From CAXMST01 sp032122625 (GTDB lineage Bacteria; Actinomycetota; Thermoleophilia; Solirubrobacterales; 70-9), in assembly GCA_032122625.1 (NCBI GenBank), contig JAQBGG010000135.1, forward strand, positions 1 to 30,240: a DNA stretch of 30,240 bases, written 5' to 3'. Below the pieces are notes generated by a model. It was not told the origin of the DNA, did not search any database, and saw nothing but the letters and a program-made list of their open reading frames with translations. Below, one piece after another: positions 8,499 to 16,299 of this stretch. How positions within the stretch are numbered: position 1 is the first letter of the stretch; each line of letters opens with the position of its first letter. The position numbers were made by a program, and so were the translations under genes.

Positions 8499-9290
8499 GT
8501 GGAGCTGCTCGGGGTCGTTGCCAGCGTCGGGTCGCTCTACGAGCGGGCGATCGTCGATACCGGCAAGCTGCCCGAATTCCTCTTCTTCGTCGCCTTCCTC
8601 GTCAGTTTCGGCTTCATCCGCAGCAGCGCCCACATGATCCGGGCGCAGGTGAGTTGGTGGCCCGGAAACGTCGAGGTCGGCGGCACTCACATCCACCACC
8701 TCGTCTGGGGCATCCTGCTGATCCTGATCTCCGGCTATCTGGCCGTCTCCTTCGAGCCCGATTCCCCCGAAGCCGAGCTGGTCGCGATCGCTTTCGGAAT
8801 CGGCGCCGGACTGACGCTCGACGAGTTCGCGCTCTGGCTGACGCTGCGCGACGTCTACTGGGAGCAGGAGGGGCGGCGCTCGATCGACGCGGTGATCATC
8901 GTCACGGCGATTGCGGGACTCATCCTGATCGGCTTCCGCGCCTGGGTCGATCTGGCGACCGGCGTCGAGGATTTCGTCCTCCACGTGGTCGGCTGGTCAA
9001 CGCTGCTTACGCTTGTCTGCGTAGTCATCAACCTGCTCAAGGAGAAGTTCGGCGTCGCGATCGTCGGTTTCTTCATCGGCCCCGTCGCCTGGGTCGGAGC
9101 CGCGCGGCTCGGACGTCCCGACTCACCCTGGGGACGGCGGCGCTACTCGGAGAGCAAGCGGAACCGGGCGACTGAACGCTTCGCCGGCGGTGGCAGGCAC
9201 GTGCTACCCGGGGAGCTCGGCGTCTGGGCGCGACGGGACCCGGCAGGTCAGGCTGACGCCGGCTCAGCGCCCGACGATCCTGGGGGGTGA
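8499..9290 (+). CDS. Integral membrane protein with GGTHIHHL motif, unknown function
   Basis: I do not recognise a named family. The 263-residue product has about six hydrophobic segments (roughly residues 26-44, 66-86, 89-105, 127-147, 157-176 and 182-200). The loop before the second segment reads EVGGTHIHHLVWGI, three histidines in four positions, and the third segment carries LTLDEFALWL. Acidic residues inside membrane segments plus clustered His could bind metal, but that is inference. The C-terminal ~60 residues are soluble and Arg/Gly-rich. GTG 8499 is chosen because GGAGGG lies 9 bases upstream. It precedes the leuA leader but has no evident role in leucine synthesis. Confidence 0.75.
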   Translation: MELLGVVASVGSLYERAIVDTGKLPEFLFFVAFLVSFGFIRSSAHMIRAQVSWWPGNVEVGGTHIHHLVWGILLILISGYLAVSFEPDSPEAELVAIAFGIGAGLTLDEFALWLTLRDVYWEQEGRRSIDAVIIVTAIAGLILIGFRAWVDLATGVEDFVLHVVGWSTLLTLVCVVINLLKEKFGVAIVGFFIGPVAWVGAARLGRPDSPWGRRRYSESKRNRATERFAGGGRHVLPGELGVWARRDPAGQADAGSAPDDPGG

Positions 9291-9340
9291 TCTCGATCGC
9301 GTGCATGCCTGGCGCGGGAACCGGCACGAGCCTCGAATGG

Positions 9341-9368
9341 TTGTGGGATTCCTCCTCTGCGCTACTCT
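9341..9368 (+). promoter_or_regulatory. Promoter of the leuA leader
   Basis: TTGTGG (9341-9346), a 16-base spacer and TACTCT (9363-9368). The leader peptide ATG (9377) begins 8 bases after the -10 box, which predicts a leaderless leader-peptide message. Confidence 0.5.
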
Positions 9369-9376
9369 CCCAGCCG

Positions 9377-9436
9377 ATGGCCCAAAACGCCCAGAGCCTC
9401 GCGTTGCTTCTTCTCCTCCCCCCTCGGGGGGAATAG
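9377..9436 (+). CDS. leuL: Leucine-rich leader peptide upstream of leuA
   Basis: A 19-residue ORF, MAQNAQSLALLLLLPPRGE, with six Leu codons in seven positions (CTC, GCG, then TTG, CTT, CTT, CTC, CTC). TTG and CTT look uncommon compared with the CTC/CTG used by neighbouring genes. This is the classical design of a leader peptide whose translation senses charged tRNA-Leu, and Leu-rich leaders before leuA are known in other Actinobacteria. No Shine-Dalgarno precedes ATG 9377, but TACTCT lies 8 bases upstream, so a leaderless start is likely. The stop is 66 bases before leuA. Directly after the Leu codons, CCCCCC-TC-GGGGGG can form a short hairpin that overlaps the end of the peptide ORF. Confidence 0.75.
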   Translation: MAQNAQSLALLLLLPPRGE

Positions 9437-9495
9437 CGCTGGGCGGCGCGATAGCCGCGACTGACAAGGGACATCAGATCAAGACGGAGAAGGAG
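9407..9495 (+). promoter_or_regulatory. Predicted leuA translational attenuator: Leu codons pair with the leuA Shine-Dalgarno
   Basis: The Leu-codon run CTTCTTCTCC (9407-9416) is complementary over ten consecutive positions (nine Watson-Crick, one U-G) to GGAGAAGGAG (9486-9495), the leuA Shine-Dalgarno region. A second stem GCGGC-GCGATA-GCCGC lies between. Inference: with ample leucine the ribosome clears the leader and the codon run masks the leuA ribosome site; a ribosome stalled on the Leu codons would keep the site open. There is no T-run, so transcription termination is less likely. Confidence 0.5.
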
Positions 9496-9502
9496 ATCAG
9501 CG

Positions 9503-11128
9503 ATGGACGCTGACACCAAGAAGCCGGGGCGCGGCGAGCCAACGGCAATCGCAGAGGAAAACCGGGTCGAGATCTTCGATACGACCCTGCGGGACGGCGA
9601 GCAGTCCCCGGGGATCTCGCTCAACACGATCGAGAAGGTCGAGATCGCGACCCAGCTCGGTCGGCTCGGCGTCGACGTGATCGAGGCCGGTTTCCCGATC
9701 ACTTCCCCGGGCGACTTCGAGGCCGTGGAGGCGATTGCCCGCCAGGTCGAGGGCCCAGTGATCTGCGGTCTCGCCCGCACCCACAAGGCCGACATCGACG
9801 CTGCCTGGGGCGCGATCAAAGACGCAGAGCGGGCACGAATCCACACCTTCATCTCGACCTCCGACATCCACATCACCCACCAACTGCAGACCGACCGCGA
9901 GGACGTCAAGGGGCAGGCGAAAGCCGCGGTTGCCCTGGCGCGCTCCTACTGCGACGACGTCGAGTTCTCGCCGATGGACGCCACGCGTGCCGAGGTCGAG
10001 TTCACGGCCGAGGTCTGCGCGATCGCCGTCGCCGAGGGAGCGACGGTGGTCAACATCCCCGACACCGTCGGCTACACGACCCCGGAGGAGTACACCCGGT
10101 ACTTCGAGCGTCTCTACGCACTTGCTCCTGAGCTCCGCGATGTGCGGATGTCGGTGCACTGCCACGACGATCTCGGGTTGGCCGTGGCCAACTCGTACGC
10201 CGGCCTGCTCGCGGGAGCCCGCCAGGTCGAGTGTGCGGTCAACGGGCTGGGGGAGAGGGCGGGCAACTGCTCCCTGGAGGAGATCGTGATGTTGCTCCGC
10301 ACCCGCCGCGCCGATCACGGGCTCGATACGGGCCTGAACACGATCGAGCTGGCTCGGACCAGCCGGATGGTGAGCCGTTTCACCGGCTACGCCGTGCAAC
10401 CGAACAAGGCGGTCGTCGGGCGCAATGCCTTCGCGCACGAGTCCGGGATCCATCAGGACGGCGTCCTCAAGGAGCGCTCGACCTACGAGATCATGGACGC
10501 CCGCGACGTCGGCCTCGAGTCGAACTCGATCGTGCTCGGCAAGCACTCCGGTCGACACGCGCTGCGCGACGCGCTGACCCAGCTCGGCTTCAAGGTCGAG
10601 GGCAATGCTCTGAACCAGGCCTTCCAGCGGTTCAAGCAGCTCGCCGACAAGAAAAAGCAGGTGACCGCCCTCGACCTCGAGGCGATCGTCTCAGACGAGA
10701 TGCGCGAGTCGTCCCAGAAGTATGAGCTGGCCTGGTTCGAGGTCGAGGCCGGCAGCCGCCGCGAGCCATTGGCCAAGGTCGGAATCACCCTTGCCTCCGG
10801 GGAGGAGATCACGGGCGAGTCGAGTGGCGACGGGCCGATCGACTCCGTCTTCGGCGCGATCCAAGCCGCGGTGGAGACCGAATGCGATCTCCGTCAGTTC
10901 ACGGTCTCGGCCGTGACCGGCGGTGACGACGCGCTCGGCGAGGTGACCGTGATGCTGCGGGCGCACGGGCGCCTGGCGAGCGGTCAGGGGGTTTCGACGG
11001 ACATCATCGAAGCGGCGGCGAGGGCCTACGCCAGGGCGCTCTCGAACGCGCTCGAGGGTGCGGCCGTACGCGAGGCCGAGGCCGTAGCCGCCGAGTCGGC
11101 CCAAGCGCCAGTGCCGCCGGGCCCCTAG
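9503..11128 (+). CDS. leuA: 2-isopropylmalate synthase
   Basis: Condenses 2-ketoisovalerate with acetyl-CoA, the first leucine-specific step. The 541-residue product has the catalytic TIM barrel with EIFDTTLRDGEQSPG (about 22-36), VIEAGFP, the metal-binding HCHDDLGLAVANS, the NGLGERAGNCSLEE signature and GRNAFAHESGIHQDG. A linker and a C-terminal regulatory domain (about 400-515), which in LeuA binds leucine, complete the bacterial type. CimA further downstream is a distinct paralogue. ATG 9503 is preceded by AAGGAG at 7 bases. The long leader with a Leu-rich peptide supports LeuA over homocitrate synthase. Confidence 0.96.
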   Translation: MDADTKKPGRGEPTAIAEENRVEIFDTTLRDGEQSPGISLNTIEKVEIATQLGRLGVDVIEAGFPITSPGDFEAVEAIARQVEGPVICGLARTHKADIDAAWGAIKDAERARIHTFISTSDIHITHQLQTDREDVKGQAKAAVALARSYCDDVEFSPMDATRAEVEFTAEVCAIAVAEGATVVNIPDTVGYTTPEEYTRYFERLYALAPELRDVRMSVHCHDDLGLAVANSYAGLLAGARQVECAVNGLGERAGNCSLEEIVMLLRTRRADHGLDTGLNTIELARTSRMVSRFTGYAVQPNKAVVGRNAFAHESGIHQDGVLKERSTYEIMDARDVGLESNSIVLGKHSGRHALRDALTQLGFKVEGNALNQAFQRFKQLADKKKQVTALDLEAIVSDEMRESSQKYELAWFEVEAGSRREPLAKVGITLASGEEITGESSGDGPIDSVFGAIQAAVETECDLRQFTVSAVTGGDDALGEVTVMLRAHGRLASGQGVSTDIIEAAARAYARALSNALEGAAVREAEAVAAESAQAPVPPGP

Positions 11129-11175
11129 ATCCGGGGGCGGATGCACCATCCGAGCCCCGCCGGGGCCCGAGAGCG

Positions 11176-11586
11176 GTGAATGGATGGGCGGCATCGGCGG
11201 GTCCCGACACCGGTTTGCCGGTCCCTGTCGAAGCTCTCCTGGGGGTCGCGTTCTACCTCGGCCCGGTGCTCCTGGCCGGGCTCGCCTACGTCGGGCTACG
11301 GCGCGGACGGCGGGACTGGGCCGCCGCCGGCCTCGTCCTGCTCGCGACCTCGATCTACACCGAGGTCGCCTTCTTAGACCTCGCTTGCTCACCTGATGCC
11401 GCCGGCTGCGCGCGCCTGCAGGATCAGCTCGGGGTTGGGGCGCTGGCGGCATCCGCCGCCGTGATCGGGGCTGTGGCCGCGGCGACCGGCCGATCGCGAT
11501 CGGCGATCGGCGCCGCGATCGTCTCGCTGCTGCTCGGCCTCTCGGTGACGCTCGGCTATCTGCTCCAGGCAACCGGGATTGTCTGA
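11176..11586 (+). CDS. Small four-helix membrane protein, unknown function
   Basis: A 136-residue hydrophobic protein with about four membrane segments (roughly 18-42, 48-64, 86-106 and 111-132) and short charged loops (RRGRRDW, TGRSRS). The second loop has two Cys (LACSPDAAGCARL) that could form a disulfide on the outer side. No family recognised. GTG 11176 is the first start in frame; the Shine-Dalgarno is poor (CGAGAGC), so the start is uncertain. It begins 47 bases after leuA and ends just before the short-chain dehydrogenase, so it could be transcribed with leuA. A leuA-distal membrane protein might be a transporter accessory, but nothing in the sequence shows this. Confidence 0.65.
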   Translation: MNGWAASAGPDTGLPVPVEALLGVAFYLGPVLLAGLAYVGLRRGRRDWAAAGLVLLATSIYTEVAFLDLACSPDAAGCARLQDQLGVGALAASAAVIGAVAAATGRSRSAIGAAIVSLLLGLSVTLGYLLQATGIV

Positions 11587-11590
11587 CCGG

Positions 11591-11596
11591 TAGTGT
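11591..11596 (+). promoter_or_regulatory. -10 box of a putative leaderless promoter (SDR gene)
   Basis: TAGTGT ends 8 bases before ATG 11605 and no Shine-Dalgarno intervenes. It overlaps the possible GTG start at 11593, which this reading would exclude. Confidence 0.35.
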
Positions 11597-11604
11597 CCGG
11601 GGCG

Positions 11605-12354
11605 ATGGGAGCTTTGGAAGGCAAAGTGGCAGCGGTCACAGGCGCTTCTTCGGGGATCGGAGAGGCCACGGCCCTGGCGCTGGCCGGGGAGGGCTGCGCG
11701 GTCGCACTGGGCGCACGGCGCAAAGACCGGATCGAGGCACTCGCCGAGAGGATCGAGGCCGACGGCGGCAGGGCCCTGGCGATCGAGACCGACGTCAGCG
11801 ACGAGGACTCCGCCAACGCCTTCATCGCCGGCGCCCACGAACAACTTGGTGGCCTCGACATCCTCGTCAACAACGCCGGCGTGATGCTGCTCGGGCCCGT
11901 CGCCGGCGCCGACACCGGCGAATGGCGGCAGATGATGGAGGTCAACGGGCTCGGGCTTCTGTACTGCACCCACGCCGCCCTGCCGATCATGGGTGCCGCC
12001 GGCTCGGGCCACGTCGTCAACATCTCCTCGGTTGCAGGCCGCAGCGCCAGCATGGGGGTTGGCGTCTACAACTTCACGAAGTGGGGCGTCACGGGGTTCA
12101 GCGAGGCGCTGCGGCAGGAGTGCTCACACGCAAACGTCCGGGTGACGATCATCGAGCCCGGATTCACCGAGTCCGAACTCGCCGGCCACAACACCAACCC
12201 AATGGTGCTCGAGCGCGTGGAGCAGACGCGAGAGGAGTACGGCGAGATCCTCAAGTCCGAGGACATCGCCGACGCGATCGCCTGGGCCGTGACGCGACCG
12301 AACCGGGTCAACGTGAATGAGATCCTGATCCGGCCTACCGGCCAGACACGCTGA
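11605..12354 (+). CDS. Short-chain dehydrogenase/reductase (classical SDR)
   Basis: NAD(P)-dependent oxidoreductase of unknown substrate. From ATG 11605 it is 249 residues, the normal SDR length. The cofactor motif TGASSGIG is at 12-19, NNAG at 89-92, the catalytic Ser in NISSVAG at about 141-142, and YxxxK with Y155 and K159. The basic pair GARRKDR after the second strand suggests NADP(H) preference. The best resemblance is to the serine/3-hydroxy acid dehydrogenase (YdfG-like) branch, a weak judgement. GTG 11593 would add four residues. It lies 18 bases after the small membrane protein and before a regulator gene. Confidence 0.88.
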   Translation: MGALEGKVAAVTGASSGIGEATALALAGEGCAVALGARRKDRIEALAERIEADGGRALAIETDVSDEDSANAFIAGAHEQLGGLDILVNNAGVMLLGPVAGADTGEWRQMMEVNGLGLLYCTHAALPIMGAAGSGHVVNISSVAGRSASMGVGVYNFTKWGVTGFSEALRQECSHANVRVTIIEPGFTESELAGHNTNPMVLERVEQTREEYGEILKSEDIADAIAWAVTRPNRVNVNEILIRPTGQTR

Positions 12355-12426
12355 CGGTCCTATACAAACGTCTGTGATACCGTACACCGCCGTAGCTCCT
12401 CCTCGGGGAGGCAGCACCGGTAGACG

Positions 12427-13044
12427 ATGACGTCCGCGACAGCCCGACACACGCAGAGCACCCCGGCCGTAGCCGCGGTCGAGCCCGCTACGGTCGGTAG
12501 GCGCGTACACGCGCTGCGGGAAGGCATGGACCTCTCTCTGCGCGATCTGGCCGAGCGCAGCGGTGTCTCGGCGGCGACGCTGTCACAGGTCGAGCGCGGT
12601 GAGACCTCACCGAGCCTGACCGTCGCGGGCCGCATCGCCGACGGGCTCGACCTCAGCCTCTCGCAGCTGCTGCGCCTCGACGAGGGACGGCACCTGGTCC
12701 TGGTCAAAGGCGGCGAGGGGAGACGACGGAACCGCGCTGGGCATGAAGTTGTGGAACTGACCCCGCCACTGCCCGGGCAGAGGGCCGATGTCTCGCTGCA
12801 CACGCTGCAGGCCGAGGCCGCCACCGGCGGGCTCGACGACCCACCGATGCACGAGCCCGGGAGCCGCGAGACCGTGGTTCTGGTCGAGGGCCGCGTTGAG
12901 CTGGTGATCGATGGCGAGACCCACCGGCTCGAGACAGGCGACAGCGCCACCTTCGATGCCGATCTGTCCCACCATCTGCGAAATCCGGGCCCTGAGCCGG
13001 CGCGTCTGTTGGCGGTCGTTGCCGCCGGCCTGCGTCGGAGCTGA
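12427..13044 (+). CDS. XRE-family transcriptional regulator with C-terminal cupin domain
   Basis: DNA-binding regulator with ligand-sensing cupin. In the 205 residues, a helix-turn-helix spans about 22-80 (VGRRVHALREGMDLSLRDLA, then GVSAATLSQVERGETSPSL with the recognition helix). A cupin barrel spans about 125-200 and includes MHEPGSRETVVLVEGRVEL and LETGDSATFDADLSHHLRN. This HTH-cupin layout is common in regulators of amino acid, polyamine or sugar metabolism. It lies 43 bases before leuC on the same strand, so control of the leuC gene group is a reasonable inference but not shown. ATG 12427 is used; GGGGAGG lies 15 bases upstream, a long spacing. Confidence 0.88.
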   Translation: MTSATARHTQSTPAVAAVEPATVGRRVHALREGMDLSLRDLAERSGVSAATLSQVERGETSPSLTVAGRIADGLDLSLSQLLRLDEGRHLVLVKGGEGRRRNRAGHEVVELTPPLPGQRADVSLHTLQAEAATGGLDDPPMHEPGSRETVVLVEGRVELVIDGETHRLETGDSATFDADLSHHLRNPGPEPARLLAVVAAGLRRS

Positions 13045-13087
13045 GAATCACCGCCGAGCGAGCGGCAGAGAAAGGATCGACTGACCA

Positions 13088-14476
13088 ATGACCCCCCTGA
13101 CCATGTTCGACAAGATCTGGTCCCAGCACGAGGTCGCCGAGGGCCTGATCTTCATCGACCTGCACCTCGTCCATGAGGTCACCTCCCCGCAAGCCTTCGA
13201 CGGGCTCCGGATGGAGAACCGCCCGGTGCGGCGGCCGGATCGGACCCTGGCCACGGCCGACCACAACGTCCCCACGGATGACACGCCAACGGCCAGACTG
13301 ATTGCCGACGAGCTATCCCGCAAGCAGGTCGAAACGCTGGAGCGGAACTGCGAGGAGTTCGGTATCCCGATCTTCTCCCTGGGCTCGGATCGCCGTGGCA
13401 TCGTCCACGTGATCGGGCCCGAGCTCGGCGCCACCCAACCCGGCATGACGATCGTCTGCGGCGACTCCCACACATCGACGCACGGCGCATTCGGGGCGCT
13501 CGCATTCGGAATCGGCACCTCCGAGGTCGAGCATGTCCTGGCGACGCAAACGCTCGCCCAGAAGCGACCGAAGACGATGCGGATCAACTACTCCGGCAGC
13601 CTCGGCGAGGGGGTCAGCGCCAAGGATCTGATCCTGGCGACGATCGGTCGCCTCGGCACCGGCGGCATGGCTGGTCACGCCGTCGAGTACGCCGGCGCCC
13701 CGATCGAGGCGTTGAGCATGGAGGGCCGGATGACGATCTGCAACATGACCATCGAGGCAGGTGGCCGGGCGGGAATGATCGCCCCCGATGAGACAACCTT
13801 TGAGTTCGTCAAGGGTCGGCCCGGCGCACCCGAGGATTTCGACTCCGCCGTCGTCCGCTGGAGCGCTCTGCCGACCGACGAGGGGGCGACCTTCGGCAGC
13901 GAGGTCGAGGTCGATGCCGACGCGATCTCGCCGATGGTGACCTGGGGCACTACCCCAGGGATGGTCACCGGCGTCGCCGGCAGGGTCCCCGATCCGTCCG
14001 AGATGGAGTCGCCCGCGGACCGCGAGTCGGCCGAGCGTGCGCTCACCTACATGGCGCTCGAGCCCGGCACCCCTGTGACCGAGATCGAGCTCGACCGGAT
14101 CTTCATCGGCTCCTGCACGAACTCCAGGATCGAGGACCTACGGATCGCGGCGGCTGTCGTCGAGGGTCGTGAGATCGCCGGGAGCCTGCGAGCGATGGTC
14201 GTCCCCGGCTCCGAGCAGGTGCGCGCCCAAGCCGAGTCGGAGGGCCTGCACGAGGTCTTTCGCGCCGCCGGCTTCGAATGGCGAGCGTCGGGCTGCTCGA
14301 TGTGCCTCGGGATGAACCCGGACATCCTCATCGAGGGCGAGCGCTGCGCCTCGACCTCGAACCGGAACTTCGAGGGCCGCCAGGGCAAGGGCGGACGCAC
14401 CCACCTCGTCAGTCCCGCGATGGCGGCGGCGGCTGCCATCGAGGGGCGCTTCGTCGATATCCGCGAGTGGTCATAG
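13088..14476 (+). CDS. leuC: 3-isopropylmalate dehydratase large subunit
   Basis: [4Fe-4S] hydro-lyase subunit isomerising 2- to 3-isopropylmalate, and in CimA-containing bacteria also citramalate to 3-methylmalate. The 462 residues contain TMFDKIW at the start, HLVHEVTSPQAF, GDSHTSTHGAFGALAFGIGTSEVEHV, and the three cluster cysteines C343 (GSCTNSRIEDL), C403 and C406 (SGCSMCLGMNPD). The bacterial LeuC type (not the archaeal homoaconitase type) is indicated by length. ATG 13088 is used with AAAGGA upstream at about 12 bases; ATG 13103 is possible. LeuD is encoded downstream, separated by a methyltransferase gene. Confidence 0.96.
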   Translation: MTPLTMFDKIWSQHEVAEGLIFIDLHLVHEVTSPQAFDGLRMENRPVRRPDRTLATADHNVPTDDTPTARLIADELSRKQVETLERNCEEFGIPIFSLGSDRRGIVHVIGPELGATQPGMTIVCGDSHTSTHGAFGALAFGIGTSEVEHVLATQTLAQKRPKTMRINYSGSLGEGVSAKDLILATIGRLGTGGMAGHAVEYAGAPIEALSMEGRMTICNMTIEAGGRAGMIAPDETTFEFVKGRPGAPEDFDSAVVRWSALPTDEGATFGSEVEVDADAISPMVTWGTTPGMVTGVAGRVPDPSEMESPADRESAERALTYMALEPGTPVTEIELDRIFIGSCTNSRIEDLRIAAAVVEGREIAGSLRAMVVPGSEQVRAQAESEGLHEVFRAAGFEWRASGCSMCLGMNPDILIEGERCASTSNRNFEGRQGKGGRTHLVSPAMAAAAAIEGRFVDIREWS

Positions 14477-14486
14477 GCGGGCTGGA

Positions 14487-15530
14487 GTGATGCGAGTCGC
14501 GACCCGTGCGGACAACCCGCTCGAGTTCGTGGGGATGCTCGGAGGCATGGCCCCGGCACCGCTGTTCGAGGCCTACTTCGGCTTGATGGCGGCTCGCACG
14601 ATCATGGCCGGCACCAAGCTCGGCGTATTCGCCGCGCTGGCCGAGAGCGCCGACGACGCAGAAGGGCTCGCCAAGAGGCTCGGCGGTGACCGGGACGGCC
14701 TCGATGTGCTGCTCGTCGCGCTGCATTCGATGCGCTACCTGGACCAGGCCGGCGACGGTACATACACCCCGTCGAAGATCGCGACCCGCCACCTCGTGCC
14801 CGACGCCTCCAAGCCGCTGGCCGAGGTCACGGGGTCATTCGCCTACGACATGTGGGATGCCTTTTCCCGGCTCGAGACCGCGATCGAGACGGGAGAGCCA
14901 ATCGGCCTGCACGAGGACGACCCCGACGACCCCTATTGGGGCCGCTACATGCGCGCTCTTTTCGAGCTCGCGGAGTTGCGCTCCGCCGATCTCTGCCGGC
15001 TGATCAAGACCGATCGGCCGCGACGGCTGCTTGATCTCGCCGGCGGCCACGGTGGCTACTCGGTCGCGATGTGCCGCCGCCACGCGGATCTGACGGCCAA
15101 GGTGGTCGAGCTCGATGGCGCTGCCCGAATCGGGCGCGAGATCGTCGCCGAGGCGGGTTTCGGCGAGCGGATCTCGTACCAGGTCGGCGATATGTTCGAG
15201 TTCACTGAGGCCGGGGCCTACGACGTGGCGATGGCGAACTCGATCCTCCATCACTTCGAAGCAGATCGCAACGTCGAGCTGCTCCGCGTTGCCCGAGCAG
15301 CGCTGCGCCCCGGCGGCACGATGGCCGTGATCGAACAGGAGCGCCCGCCGGAAGGCCGCCGCGGTTCGCAGATCGGCGCCCTGACTGGGGTTCTCTTCTT
15401 CATCACAAGCAAGTCCAGGACCTGGTCCGCCGAGGAGCTGACCGGCTTCTTCAAGCGGGCGGGGTTCGAGCGGGTCAAGGCCCGGCGGACGCCGAGCGTC
15501 CCTGGCGTCGTCGTTGTCACGGGCCGATAG
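14487..15530 (+). CDS. SAM-dependent O-methyltransferase between leuC and leuD
   Basis: Class I methyltransferase of the plant-type/acetylserotonin-like O-methyltransferase family; substrate unknown. The N-terminal ~110 residues look like the winged-helix dimerisation domain (AARTIMAGTKLGVFAALAE, then YTPSKIATRHLV). The Rossmann domain has the SAM motif LLDLAGGHGGYSVAMCRRH, the acidic residue in VVELDG, the QVGDMFEF block and ANSILHHFEADRN, and it ends in LRPGGTMAVIEQ. It is 10 bases after leuC and 18 before leuD, so it is almost certainly co-transcribed. Starts GTG 14487 and ATG 14490 are both possible. Interruption of leuCD by such a gene is unusual. Confidence 0.88.
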   Translation: MMRVATRADNPLEFVGMLGGMAPAPLFEAYFGLMAARTIMAGTKLGVFAALAESADDAEGLAKRLGGDRDGLDVLLVALHSMRYLDQAGDGTYTPSKIATRHLVPDASKPLAEVTGSFAYDMWDAFSRLETAIETGEPIGLHEDDPDDPYWGRYMRALFELAELRSADLCRLIKTDRPRRLLDLAGGHGGYSVAMCRRHADLTAKVVELDGAARIGREIVAEAGFGERISYQVGDMFEFTEAGAYDVAMANSILHHFEADRNVELLRVARAALRPGGTMAVIEQERPPEGRRGSQIGALTGVLFFITSKSRTWSAEELTGFFKRAGFERVKARRTPSVPGVVVVTGR

Positions 15531-15548
15531 GCCCGGGAAGGAGTCCTG

Positions 15549-16112
15549 ATGAGAGCAGTGGACGTAGTCACAGGGAAGGTGTCGGTCCTCGACCGCCACG
15601 ATGTCGATACCGACCAGATAATCCCCAAGCAGTTCCTCAAGCGGGTCGAGCGCACCGGCTTCGGCGAGTTCCTCTTCTACGATTGGATCCGCGACGGAGA
15701 GATCGAGCTGGAGGCGAATCCGATCCTCGTCACCGGGCGCAACTTCGGCTGCGGGTCCTCGCGCGAGCATGCCCCATGGGCCTTGCAGGATTTCGGATTC
15801 GAGGCGATCATCGCCCCCTCTTTCGCCGACATCTTCTACGTGAACTGCACCAAGAACGGACTCCTGCCGGTGGTTCTCGATGAGGTGCATTGCCGGGGCA
15901 TTGCCGACGCCGGCGAGGCGCGCATCGATGTCGATGAGCTGACGGTCACCTACCGCGACGGCGTCGTCGGCTTCGAGATCGAGGAGGAGATCCGCCATCG
16001 GCTCCTGCACGGCCACGACGAGATCGACATCACCCTGGCCGAGCACGAGACCTCGATCAGCGCCTACGAGAGCGCCCGCGAGCTGCCGGCGTCGCCGACC
16101 AGCTCCCTGTAG
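15549..16112 (+). CDS. leuD: 3-isopropylmalate dehydratase small subunit
   Basis: Swivelling-domain partner of LeuC. The 187 residues include DRHDVDTDQIIPKQFLKRV, FLFYDW, the active-site loop GRNFGCGSSREHAPWAL (about 61-77), FEAIIAPSFADIFYVNCTKNGLLPV, and a normal C-terminal helix region. Length is typical. ATG 15549 is preceded by GAAGGAG at 5 bases, one of the strongest ribosome sites in the window. The LeuCD complex probably serves both leucine synthesis and the citramalate route, given cimA nearby (inference). Confidence 0.96.
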   Translation: MRAVDVVTGKVSVLDRHDVDTDQIIPKQFLKRVERTGFGEFLFYDWIRDGEIELEANPILVTGRNFGCGSSREHAPWALQDFGFEAIIAPSFADIFYVNCTKNGLLPVVLDEVHCRGIADAGEARIDVDELTVTYRDGVVGFEIEEEIRHRLLHGHDEIDITLAEHETSISAYESARELPASPTSSL

Positions 16113-16126
16113 ATCGAGGCGAACCG

Positions 16127-16250
16127 GTGAACGGCACGCGAGGCAGAACGGGAGGACTTCGTCGACGAGGTCTACGAGGAGTGGGCTGCTGACCCCGTGC
16201 TCGACTATGTGCGGATCAACATCTCCGCACGGCGACGACCGGCGGACTGA
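16127..16250 (+). pseudogene. Frameshifted ~40-residue small gene after leuD
   Basis: The frame from 16131 to the TGA at 16250 has codon usage of a real gene (nearly all third bases G or C at first) and encodes REDFVDEVYEEWAADPVLDY followed by VRINISARRRPAD, but it has no start codon and is closed upstream by TGA 16128. A GTG at 16127 with GAGG 7 bases upstream opens in another frame. Skipping one base near 16139 joins the two into one small protein of about 40 residues. This could be a decayed gene, an assembly error, or a genuine frameshift. Function unknown. Confidence 0.35.
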
Positions 16251-16299
16251 TGCCCGCCGGCCGTCGTCTCGAACTCACTTTCAGGGCCGGGGCGGCCGC

